Assembly: GCA_051646185.1 (NCBI GenBank)
Contig: JBOFCS010000101.1
Span: forward strand, 1-32,538
DNA: 32,538 bases
Direction of reading: 5' to 3'
Source: JBOFCS01 sp051646185
GTDB lineage: Bacteria; Actinomycetota; Actinomycetes; Mycobacteriales; Mycobacteriaceae
Both the position numbers and the translations under genes were made by a program. The notes under the pieces were generated by a model. It was not told the origin of the DNA. It ran no database searches and saw only the letters and a list, made by a program, of their open reading frames with translations. Below, one piece after another: positions 23,680-31,278 of this stretch (its first letter is position 1; each line of letters starts with the position of its first letter).

Positions 23680-26600
23680 TTAAGAGTCGAGAGCGTTTGC
23701 TAGGTCGACTTCATGCATGTTCATGATGTCCAAATAGAGTTCGGCAACTTGTTCGAGTCGTTTGGGGTTACTCTCACTAGCGGTAAGTCGCTTTGCAAGT
23801 TCGGCAACTGTACGTGCGGCAAATATGTCTGCCACAACTGCATTTTGGGCATCCAACCATTCTCGAATTTTCGCAATTGTTGCAGTTGCAAGCACGGAAT
23901 CTCCACCGAGGGAGAAAAAATCTTCATCCACACCGACTGCTCTAATCTGTAGAATTTCACTAAAAATTCTAGCAATTGCCTTCTCTAGGTAGGTGCGTGG
24001 CAGCGTGTAAGTTTCTCCAATATCATCATCATCGTCGTGGAATAAAGCATGAATAGCTTTTCGATCCAGTTTTCCATTGGTAGTTAGTGGGATGTTATCG
24101 AGAACTTTCATTTTACTCGGCACCATATAGCGTGGGAGCAATGTCTGTAAGATGAGGATAATATCTTCACTGGTCACATCACTCCCAACATCGAGGGATA
24201 TCGCTGCTGCTATTTTAGGTGCAGTTTTTCCGATGACGGTTGCAATTGCAAGATTACAACCAGGTATGGAACGGAGCGTTCCTTCGATTTCGCCAAGTTC
24301 AACTCGGTAACCACGGATCTTTACCTGGTGGTCTGCGCGTCCTAAAAATTCAATAGTCCCATCTGGCCAGTATCGCGCTAAATCTCCTGTTCGATACCAG
24401 TTTTGCCCTTGATAACTAACGAACTTCTCAGCAGTTTTTTCAAGGTCATTACGGTATCCACGTGCCACCCCAGCTCCACCAACCCAGAGTTCTCCGGTAA
24501 CCCAATCAGGGCAATCATAACCACTGGGGCTTACTATTCGGCACTGGACATTTCTCAACGGTTTGCCAAAGGGAACGGCAGTCCAGTGCGATGGAATATC
24601 GGTGACCTCACAAATGGAAAAGTGAATCGCTGTTTCGGTAGCGCCGCCAAGCCCTGCAAAACGGCAGTTCGGCAGAACTTTCGCCAGCCGGATAGGGAGA
24701 TCAGAAGTAACCCAATCGCCACCTAGAAGTACTGCGCGTAAAGAATTTCCGAGTTTTCCTCCAGCTGCGTTGAGGATCATATCGAGCATGCTCGGTATAC
24801 AATTAAGAATGGTGACCTTATCTCTACGGACTAGTTCTACCCAAGCGTAAGGATTTTCTCTAGTTTGTTCATCCATAACAACTAATGATCCACCAGCGGA
24901 AAACATTCCGAATATATCGTAAACTGAAGCATCAAATTCAAGTGCAGAGATAACGAGAGCACGATCATTTTTAGTAATGTCAAAATAGGAATTGACAGCA
25001 TCGATAGTGTTCATTGCTGCGCGATGCGGTATATCCACCCCTTTTGGCGTTCCAGTTGATCCGGAAGTAAAAATTACATAGGCAATATTTTCGTTATCCA
25101 CGATAGTCGGTTCAGGCAAAGGATATTCGAAGTTAATTGCCTCACTAAAGGGTAGGGCTAGAATTTTAAAATCTCGAAATTGGGTTTTATGTAAGCATAT
25201 TGCGACTGCCGCCTCCGAAGTCTTAAGTATTTGATCTCGGCGTGAGTGTGGTTGATCAAATCCGATGGGGACATAGGCAGCACCTGCGGCAAGAATTCCA
25301 AGAATCGCAATAATCTGCTCTGGGCCTTTAGGTAGTTGTACTGCAACTGTATCGCCGGTGCGAATACCGCGACTTCTAAGCAATCCGGCGATAGTAAGGG
25401 CCTGTGCAGCCACTTCAGCATAAGTCAGTATCTTGTTTTCCGCCCATAAGATGGCATCTGAGGTCGGGCGAGATTGTGCATTAAGGAAAAATCCTTCATG
25501 CAAAGCTCGATTACTTACCGGAGCTGAGGTGTCATTGACTTGCTGCCTTACTGTTAGCTGTTCTATGGGAAGCTGTGGAATTGCTTCAGTAGTCCAAGCA
25601 GCATCACTTTTAACTAATGATTCAATTGAACGTGTAAATGTATCAAACATTGCAGAAACAACTCCGGGTGGGAACGCATTGTCACGGACATCCCAATTGA
25701 TCATCAGGCCACCGCGTATTTCAGTAACCTGAGCATCGAGAAGAACTTGTGGGCCTTGGGATAATATCCACACGGGTTCACCAAAAACTGTTGAAACTGC
25801 ATCCGAAAAAAGCTCGCCAAGATTTAGTGCGCTGGTAAAAACGAAGGGTGCAAGCACTTGCTCACCAGTATATTTACTGAGATCGCGGAGGATATTTAGC
25901 CCGCTATAAGTTGAGTGTGCGCTATTGTCATGCATTATTTTTTGCAAGTTTTTAGCTCGTTCAAGAGTTGACATTTCTTTTCGTACATCAACTTCTAGCA
26001 TGACTGATGAGGTGAAATCACCAACAATTTTATCAATATCAGCATGTAAAGGTTCACGTTGAAAAAGTGGCAAGTTCAACAAAAATTGACTTTCACTTGA
26101 CCAGCGTCCGATAGTTTCAGCGAATAGGGATGCAAGAACCATGGCAGGGGTCACCCCGTGTTTATGCGCGGTCAAGAGAAAACGTTTTTTCGATTCTTCG
26201 TCTAGCCATTGATGGTATCGGGTTGTCTTATCCGCGTTAGCTTGTTCTGAGCTAGAAAGCAGTGGAAGAGCGGGGGCGGTAGGCAGGTCGGATAGCTTTT
26301 TCTTCCACCACCTTTGGTCTACTGCAATCGCTGGGTTCGCTATTTTTTCTCTATCTATGAGATACTGACGGTAGGTGTAATTACTAGGTTCTTTTGTATG
26401 CCCTGAATATAGTTCTGCTAGATCATGAATAAGGAGTCGGTAGCTCATAGCATCACCGGCAAGCATATCTACATCAAGATGGATTCGAGTTTTGTTGTCG
26501 GGCAGTAGGGTGAGGGTTAGATCAATAACTTGTCCGTTCTCAATTTTTAATTTTTGCTGTGATTTATTGTCCCGTAATGTATTAAGACTATGTTTAACTT

Positions 26601-27171
26601 CCTCAGCTGATTTATCTGTTAAGTCAATGCAGGTGAAGATCTCTGATGGTGGCTCAGCTAAAATCTGTTGGGTGCCGTCCGGTAAAAAGCGGGCACGTAA
26701 CATGGGGTGTAGTTGTGCCAGTTTATAGACTGCCTTTTTTAGAAGGCTGGGATTCAGATTGGTTCCGTCAAATTCAACATAAAGGTGGGCAGAGACCCCG
26801 CCAAGGGTTTGACCGTCAGTGCGCCCAATCCAGTAGGCATGTTGCATGTCTGCAAGCGGGAATGGTATGTGTAAATCTGAATTGTCTACGAGCTTTTGAG
26901 GGTGTTCCTCAACCTTATGTGGCACCCTAGTGGCGCTTTTACCGGCGAGAAGCTCCTGCCATTGATGTATTGTTGGGGAATCAGCAAGCAAGGCGAAATT
27001 TACTTCTGACCCTTGTTTTCTCCAGTTTCCAGCCAGTCTCATAATTCTCATTGAATCTAGGCCCAACTGAATAAGGTTGGCATCAAAAGGGATTGATTCG
27101 GCAGGAATGTTAAGGGTTTGTGCGATGTCATCGCGAATTGAACCGCGACTAAATGTTGGCTGCTGGTCCAC
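23680..27171 (-). CDS. mbtB: NRPS ArCP-Cy-A-PCP, MbtB-like aryl-azoline synthetase
   Basis: 1163 aa. N-terminal aryl carrier with Ser40 in LGLDSMRIM; cyclisation domain (about 100-530) with the diagnostic DxxxxDxxS motif as DMLAGDAMS (235-243); adenylation domain with FTSGSTGTPKG at 701, GLGGATETAIH near 840, YRTGD at 926 and KIRGYRVELGEIE; C-terminal carrier with Ser1092 in LGGDSVLA. It accepts salicylate from MbtA, adds Ser, Thr or Cys, and cyclises it to an oxazoline or thiazoline. By eye the pocket reads D-A-Y-N-L-G-G-I-H, with Y-N-L recalling the Cys code of yersiniabactin-type enzymes, so a thiazoline cannot be excluded. Mycobacterial MbtB, about 1414 aa, carries a terminal thioesterase; this one ends after the PCP. 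GTG start with AGGAAAG just upstream. Confidence 0.92.
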   Translation of the reverse strand: MDQQPTFSRGSIRDDIAQTLNIPAESIPFDANLIQLGLDSMRIMRLAGNWRKQGSEVNFALLADSPTIHQWQELLAGKSATRVPHKVEEHPQKLVDNSDLHIPFPLADMQHAYWIGRTDGQTLGGVSAHLYVEFDGTNLNPSLLKKAVYKLAQLHPMLRARFLPDGTQQILAEPPSEIFTCIDLTDKSAEEVKHSLNTLRDNKSQQKLKIENGQVIDLTLTLLPDNKTRIHLDVDMLAGDAMSYRLLIHDLAELYSGHTKEPSNYTYRQYLIDREKIANPAIAVDQRWWKKKLSDLPTAPALPLLSSSEQANADKTTRYHQWLDEESKKRFLLTAHKHGVTPAMVLASLFAETIGRWSSESQFLLNLPLFQREPLHADIDKIVGDFTSSVMLEVDVRKEMSTLERAKNLQKIMHDNSAHSTYSGLNILRDLSKYTGEQVLAPFVFTSALNLGELFSDAVSTVFGEPVWILSQGPQVLLDAQVTEIRGGLMINWDVRDNAFPPGVVSAMFDTFTRSIESLVKSDAAWTTEAIPQLPIEQLTVRQQVNDTSAPVSNRALHEGFFLNAQSRPTSDAILWAENKILTYAEVAAQALTIAGLLRSRGIRTGDTVAVQLPKGPEQIIAILGILAAGAAYVPIGFDQPHSRRDQILKTSEAAVAICLHKTQFRDFKILALPFSEAINFEYPLPEPTIVDNENIAYVIFTSGSTGTPKGVDIPHRAAMNTIDAVNSYFDITKNDRALVISALEFDASVYDIFGMFSAGGSLVVMDEQTRENPYAWVELVRRDKVTILNCIPSMLDMILNAAGGKLGNSLRAVLLGGDWVTSDLPIRLAKVLPNCRFAGLGGATETAIHFSICEVTDIPSHWTAVPFGKPLRNVQCRIVSPSGYDCPDWVTGELWVGGAGVARGYRNDLEKTAEKFVSYQGQNWYRTGDLARYWPDGTIEFLGRADHQVKIRGYRVELGEIEGTLRSIPGCNLAIATVIGKTAPKIAAAISLDVGSDVTSEDIILILQTLLPRYMVPSKMKVLDNIPLTTNGKLDRKAIHALFHDDDDDIGETYTLPRTYLEKAIARIFSEILQIRAVGVDEDFFSLGGDSVLATATIAKIREWLDAQNAVVADIFAARTVAELAKRLTASESNPKRLEQVAELYLDIMNMHEVDLANALDS

Positions 27172-27221
27172 GACTTTCCTTACTTACGGCAAATGATATG
27201 TCAAATTTGCATTCAGTCTAG

Positions 27222-27249
27222 CATAATAAGGTAGGATTGCCTTACCTTA
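27222..27249. promoter_or_regulatory. DtxR/IdeR-like iron box and promoter elements between mbtB and mbtA
   Basis: GTAGGATTGCCTTACCTTA at 27231-27249 matches the DtxR consensus at about 14 of 19 positions. It is nested in a 27-base palindrome with perfect nine-base arms AATAAGGTA (27225-27233) and TACCTTATT (27243-27251). A good -10 for mbtA, CATAAT at 27222-27227, overlaps the palindrome, and its complement ATTATG could serve leftward. A repressor bound here would block both divergent genes. Confidence 0.7.
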
Positions 27250-27263
27250 TTAAGGAGTGGTGA

Positions 27264-28886
27264 ATGGCAGTCAAGAACGGGTTTATCCCATTTGATGAGA
27301 AGCTGGCGCAAGGTTACCGGGAAGCTGGGTACTGGCAAAGGAAAAACTTGTCGTCATTATTGACTGAAGCGGCAGAGCTTTGGCCGGAACGGTCAGCTGT
27401 ATTTGGGAGGAAACGTGATGAGTCGACTGTAACTACCTATGCTGAGCTTGATCTGAAAGTCAACTACCTAGCATCAGATTTAATTGCACGGGGTATTGAG
27501 CCAGGTGATCGAATAGTATTCCAATTTCCTAATATTCCGGAGTTTATCACGATATTTTTGGGCATTATCCGTGCCGGTGCAGTACCGGTTATGTGCCTGC
27601 CTGCACATCGTGAACTAGAAATTAGTCATTTAGTTGAACTGTCAGAAGCCGTGGGTTACATTATTGCTGATACTGCTAACGGTTTTGATTACCGGCGCCT
27701 TGCTCGATCAGTGCAGAGTAAAAATTCTCATTTAACACACATTCTGGTGTTTGGGGAAGCGGAAGAGTTTATACCGCTTAACTTATCATCAAATGTGTTG
27801 TTAGAGCTGCCTGAGGTTGATCCTGAATCTGTTGCTCTGCTTTTGGTTTCAGGAGGCACAACTGGTTTGCCCAAGCTGATTCCTCGAACACATCAAGATT
27901 ATTTCTATAATATCTATGCAAGTTCAGAAGTTAGCGCTCTTACCCAGGATGATGTGTACTTGGTGTCTCTGCCTGCAGCCCACAATTTTCCTTTGGGCTG
28001 CCCAGGGTTTCTTGGTGCTTTGCATGTGGGTGGCGCAGTTGCTTTTACCGCTGATCCTAGTCCAGAAAATGCTTTTTCAGCTATTGAAAAGTATGGAGTG
28101 ACGGTGACTGCTGTGGTGCCACCTATTGCTCAACTATGGTGTACAGCAGTGGAATGGGAAAATTTTAATTTATCAACATTAAGGTTATTGCAGGTTGGTG
28201 GATCAAAACTTGATGAAACTACAGCACGGAACATTAAACCGAAACTTGGCACTTTACTTCAGCAAGTGTTCGGAATGGCTGAGGGATTGCTGAACTATAC
28301 CAGGCTGAATGATCCCGAAGAGCTTATTATGACAACGCAAGGACGACCTCTGTCTCCGGCTGATGAGGTACGTATTGTGGATGAAGAAGGTTGCGCAGTA
28401 CCTCTGGGCGCTGAAGGTGAATTGCTTACTCGTGGTCCCTATACAACTCGAGGCTATTACAAAGCCGATAAATACAATAGCTATGCCGTAACTGATGATG
28501 GTTTCTATCGGAGTGGAGATATTGTTAGGCAGTTATCAACTGGGCACTTGATTGTGATTGGTCGGATTAAAGATGTGATTAACAGGGGTGGGGAAAATGT
28601 TTCTTGCGAAGAATTAGAAGAGCATTTGCTTGCGCATCAGAGCATCAGTTCTGTAGCAGTGGTTGGTGTTAGCGATGATTTTCTAGGAGAAAAAATTTGT
28701 GCAGCAATAGTGACTGACGGACTTTTTCCAGATTTGGCTGAAATTAGAGTTTTCCTTGCTGAGCGGGGGCTGGCTACCTATAAATTGCCAGATCAGTTGT
28801 TTGAGGTTGAAGCTATGCCTGTGACGGCGGTAGGAAAAATTGATCGTCGGGGAGTTGTTAATTTAATTGACCAGAGTCAGATTTAA
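27264..28886 (+). CDS. mbtA: Salicyl-AMP ligase loading the aryl carrier, MbtA-like
   Basis: 540 aa stand-alone aryl-acid adenylating enzyme (EntE/DhbE/YbtE class). It activates salicylate with ATP and transfers it to the ArCP of the divergent MbtB. Seen: SGGTTGLPKLIPRTHQDY near 194-212, AAHNFPLGCPGFLG near 240, QQVFGMAEGLLNYTRLND near 335, YRSGDIVR near 413, and the C-terminal lysine in VTAVGKIDRRG. Two pocket positions point to salicylate rather than 2,3-dihydroxybenzoate: Cys in LGCPG where DHB enzymes have Ser, and Leu in GLLNY where they have Val. This agrees with the salicylate synthase gene next door. ATG start with AAGGAG six bases upstream and an iron box just before. The 3' end overlaps the convergent salicylate synthase by 29 bases. 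Confidence 0.95.
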   Translation: MAVKNGFIPFDEKLAQGYREAGYWQRKNLSSLLTEAAELWPERSAVFGRKRDESTVTTYAELDLKVNYLASDLIARGIEPGDRIVFQFPNIPEFITIFLGIIRAGAVPVMCLPAHRELEISHLVELSEAVGYIIADTANGFDYRRLARSVQSKNSHLTHILVFGEAEEFIPLNLSSNVLLELPEVDPESVALLLVSGGTTGLPKLIPRTHQDYFYNIYASSEVSALTQDDVYLVSLPAAHNFPLGCPGFLGALHVGGAVAFTADPSPENAFSAIEKYGVTVTAVVPPIAQLWCTAVEWENFNLSTLRLLQVGGSKLDETTARNIKPKLGTLLQQVFGMAEGLLNYTRLNDPEELIMTTQGRPLSPADEVRIVDEEGCAVPLGAEGELLTRGPYTTRGYYKADKYNSYAVTDDGFYRSGDIVRQLSTGHLIVIGRIKDVINRGGENVSCEELEEHLLAHQSISSVAVVGVSDDFLGEKICAAIVTDGLFPDLAEIRVFLAERGLATYKLPDQLFEVEAMPVTAVGKIDRRGVVNLIDQSQI

Positions 28887-30189
28887 CTACAAAAGGGGAT
28901 ATGCTGGAAAGCTTTTCGCAGGTCTCTTCAAATTCTCGTTCAGGTGTAGATTGGCCAACAATTCCGGCACCGGCACGCAGCCATGCGATACCGTTTTCTT
29001 GATAGATAGCACGTAACACCAGGGTTGCTTCCATTCGACCTTCTGGTGAAATTGTTACTACTGCACCAGAGTAGAGTCCGCGTGATTCTCCGTCAAGACG
29101 GAAAATTGTTTCTATACTTTCCTTTTTGGGGATTCCAGAAGCCGTGACAGATGGGAATAGTGCTTCAAGGGCTTCCCAGCTGCTTCGTTCAGGTGCAAGT
29201 TGGCCCTGCACGGTTGAGGCAAGGTGTTGGACGCTTCCACGTTCTCTAACGGTCATAAAGTCTGATACTGAAGTTGTTCCATTGGTTGCTATTGATTCTA
29301 TTTCTGAGAAAGAAGTACGCACTGAAATTGCGTGTTCTACAATTTCTTTGGGATCTTTTTCTAACTCAATTCTAGCTTTAAGATCTTCGGTATACCCGTT
29401 TCCGAAAGCCCTAGTTCCGGCTAATGGTTCAGTCGTTACTACACCATTTTTATCGACTGATACCACAAGTTCAGGACTGAATCCTGCAGCCTCTAGGCCA
29501 TTCATCCGAAAAAGAAATGACCGCGCAGGTGTATTATTTTTGCGACCTAGCTGATAAGTGGCCGGGATATTAACGTGGTAGGGTACCCCAACTTTTCTGG
29601 AAAGGATTACCTTTTGGTAGAGCCCTTGATGTATTTCTCTGACGGCTGTAGCGACACGGTTTTTATATTGAGTTTGGTCGGAATGTATTTCTACCTTTGT
29701 GGCAATATAAGTTGTTGTAGAACGAGATTCAGCAATAAGGTCAATAATTTTTTGGCGTTCACTCTCGCTTCCCCCGATGATCTCAGTGGAAGATTTTGTT
29801 ATTAAAATTTCGATACTGGGGATGATGAGATGGGCAAGCTTCTGTCCGCTACGTAAGTACCGTTCCGCTGAGAAGCTGTAAGCGCAAAACTCAAAACCTA
29901 TCCACCCGTATATATTATTTGATTCCAAAGATAGTGACTTTAAAGCTTTTTCAAGCACCGTTCCAGGTTGTCCCGACCAGGGATTGCGCTGTCGGACGCC
30001 CTTCCATGTTATCTGAATTTCTCTAGTGTCAAGTTCGATGCTGCCCAGCGAGTTACCGGCGAATGTCCATTGCCCATGGCGTTCGTATACGACGTAGTCG
30101 GTAAACATAAGCGAAGAAGCTAGGTGGGCAACGGCAGCTGCGGGGTCAATGGGTGAGTCGACGGGTGGTTGTTTATTCAAGGTTTGCAA
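28858..30189 (-). CDS. mbtI: Salicylate synthase, MbtI-like
   Basis: About 443 aa; converts chorismate through isochorismate to salicylate, the aryl cap of the siderophore. It matches mycobacterial MbtI along its length: NPWSGQPG, GWIGFEFCAYSF, YQKVILSRKVGVP with the base Lys, LGRKNNTPARSFLF, PLAGTRAFGNG, KEIVEHAISVRTSFSEIE, DFMTVRERGSVQHLAS, FPSVTASGIPK, GLYSGAVV and the magnesium-site end EREFEETCEKLSS. The frame opens at TTG 30213, but I prefer TTG at 30189, because GGAGG at 30194-30198 sits four bases before it. An iron box lies about 30 bases upstream. It is transcribed toward, and overlaps, the mbtA 3' end, and it is the last siderophore gene before the housekeeping ndk. Confidence 0.95.
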   Translation of the reverse strand: MQTLNKQPPVDSPIDPAAAVAHLASSLMFTDYVVYERHGQWTFAGNSLGSIELDTREIQITWKGVRQRNPWSGQPGTVLEKALKSLSLESNNIYGWIGFEFCAYSFSAERYLRSGQKLAHLIIPSIEILITKSSTEIIGGSESERQKIIDLIAESRSTTTYIATKVEIHSDQTQYKNRVATAVREIHQGLYQKVILSRKVGVPYHVNIPATYQLGRKNNTPARSFLFRMNGLEAAGFSPELVVSVDKNGVVTTEPLAGTRAFGNGYTEDLKARIELEKDPKEIVEHAISVRTSFSEIESIATNGTTSVSDFMTVRERGSVQHLASTVQGQLAPERSSWEALEALFPSVTASGIPKKESIETIFRLDGESRGLYSGAVVTISPEGRMEATLVLRAIYQENGIAWLRAGAGIVGQSTPEREFEETCEKLSSISPFVVKSDSGQLN

Positions 30190-30193
30190 CTGT

Positions 30194-30198
30194 CCTCC
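30194..30198 (-). promoter_or_regulatory. Shine-Dalgarno site deciding a TTG start for salicylate synthase
   Basis: Read on the minus strand this is a full GGAGG followed after ACAG by TTG. No ATG or GTG lies in a usable position, and the longer open frame begins at another TTG upstream of this site, so the site fixes the start at 30189. Confidence 0.65.
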
Positions 30199-30219
30199 AG
30201 GTCTGAGTGCCAACTAAGA

Positions 30220-30238
30220 TAAGGTTAGCATTACCTAT
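30220..30238. promoter_or_regulatory. DtxR/IdeR-like iron box upstream of mbtI
   Basis: TAAGGTTAGCATTACCTAT matches the DtxR consensus at 15 of 19 positions by eye, with AGGTTAGC and ACCTA half-sites intact and correctly spaced. It lies just upstream of the minus-strand mbtI start and far from ndk, so it should control mbtI only. The remaining gap to ndk (30239-30483) shows no gene that I can recognise. Confidence 0.78.
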
Positions 30239-30483
30239 GTTTTACTGGAAGGGCAGTGTGGGTATCGCCGCCGTGGAATGCAACCTGACGGACGGGTTCG
30301 CTGTTTAACTTGACCATAGACAGACTTAACTTGCGTAGCATTTGCGGTATGCCTGGTAACGAAAACAGCTTGTTTGCTTACTAGGCGCAGCGTATCCGGG
30401 AAGGTATCTGATCGGCCGGTAGGTTTAATTTGGTGGGATTTGTTGACTCACGAATCAAAGTGACCCCAAAACCATTTTCCGAT

Positions 30484-30497
30484 CTAATCATGATTAG
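30484..30497. promoter_or_regulatory. Perfect 14-bp palindrome immediately upstream of ndk
   Basis: CTAATCATGATTAG is a perfect palindrome ending nine bases before the ndk GTG. Its position would place it in the 5' leader or over the core promoter, so it could be an operator. It does not match the iron-box pattern. It may also be chance. Confidence 0.35.
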
Positions 30498-30506
30498 GCT
30501 GAGGTT

Positions 30507-30917
30507 GTGATTGAGCGCACCTTAGTGTTGATTAAGCCTGATGCCGTTGCCCGTGGTCATATAGGCGAAATCCTTGGACGAATTGAGCGTAAGGGCCTTA
30601 AAGTTGCTGCCCTTGAATTACGCGTTGCTACTGACGAGGTGGCTCGTGGGCATTACGCAGAACATGAAGGTAAACCCTTTTTCTCTTCCTTATTGGAATT
30701 TATTACCTCTGGTCCGCTGGTTGCCGCGATACTTGAAGGTCCTCGGGCAATTGCAGCTTTTCGGCAGATTGCTGGCGGCACCGATCCAGTGGAGAAAGCG
30801 GTGCCGGGAACAATTCGTGGCGATTTAGCCTTGGAAACCCAAGAAAACCTTGTACACGGTTCGGATTCACCCGAATCTGCTGTGCGTGAGATTGCCCTTT
30901 GGTTCCCCAGTTTGTGA
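30507..30917 (+). CDS. ndk: Nucleoside diphosphate kinase
   Basis: 136 aa, normal length for bacterial NDK. It transfers the gamma-phosphate from ATP to nucleoside diphosphates through a phosphohistidine. Seen: ERTLVLIKPDAVARG at the N-terminus, RIERKGLKV, PGTIRGDLAL, and the active-site histidine in NLVHGSDSPESA near residue 117, followed by EIALWF. GTG start, with AGG eight bases upstream and GAGG two bases upstream. The order ndk then rne is common in Corynebacteriales and marks the return to core chromosome after the siderophore locus. The usual upstream neighbours in that group, such as folC, are replaced here by the siderophore genes. Confidence 0.96.
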   Translation: MIERTLVLIKPDAVARGHIGEILGRIERKGLKVAALELRVATDEVARGHYAEHEGKPFFSSLLEFITSGPLVAAILEGPRAIAAFRQIAGGTDPVEKAVPGTIRGDLALETQENLVHGSDSPESAVREIALWFPSL

Positions 30918-31278
30918 CATTTTCTATCACTAGATGACCCGTGCTGGTGTGATCTAGATGAAGTGTGTGGGACACTGAGGTAGGACGCAATGCACTTTTC
31001 TTTACGCAATGCGACCGGATAGATGTGTAACACGGCGCAATTTCTGCTTCGATACTGTTGCTTTGCAGGTTGACTGCATAGTTCTGCATCGCAGGGCAGT
31101 GATATGAAGCCTGTTGCTCGTTCTGTTCGCCAGGCTTATGTCTGCTCCAAGCGGACAGAGCAAAGACCATGAGATCCCGTACCACCGGGTACGGGTACAG
31201 ACCAATGTAGCCTCCGTGCGGCCGCGCGACACTGCAGATGATATGTGGTGAGCGCGCCCGGAGGCCCGAGGAGATTAC
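30918..31278 (+). promoter_or_regulatory. Long structured leader between ndk and rne
   Basis: A 361-base stretch without a convincing gene. It holds several potential hairpins on the plus strand: AAGCCTG (31107-31113) pairing with CAGGCTT (31131-31137), then TCTGCTCC pairing with GGACAGA around 31141-31157 with one bulge, and a perfect eight-base stem CCCGTACC (31176-31183) with GGTACGGG (31188-31195) and a four-base loop. The region nearer rne is GC-rich. I infer a long rne 5' leader that may take part in RNase E autoregulation, as is known in other bacteria. I see no clear promoter and no strong ndk terminator. Confidence 0.4.

Noticed and set aside
23721..23992. Short frames antisense and parallel to the mbtB 3' end
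   Set aside because: They are shadows of the conserved carrier-domain coding sequence, without ribosome sites or protein-like composition.
30925..30970. Repeated CTAGATGA and ATCAC/GTGAT arms after ndk as a terminator
   Set aside because: The repeat is mainly direct, the possible stem is only five bases, and there is no T-run.
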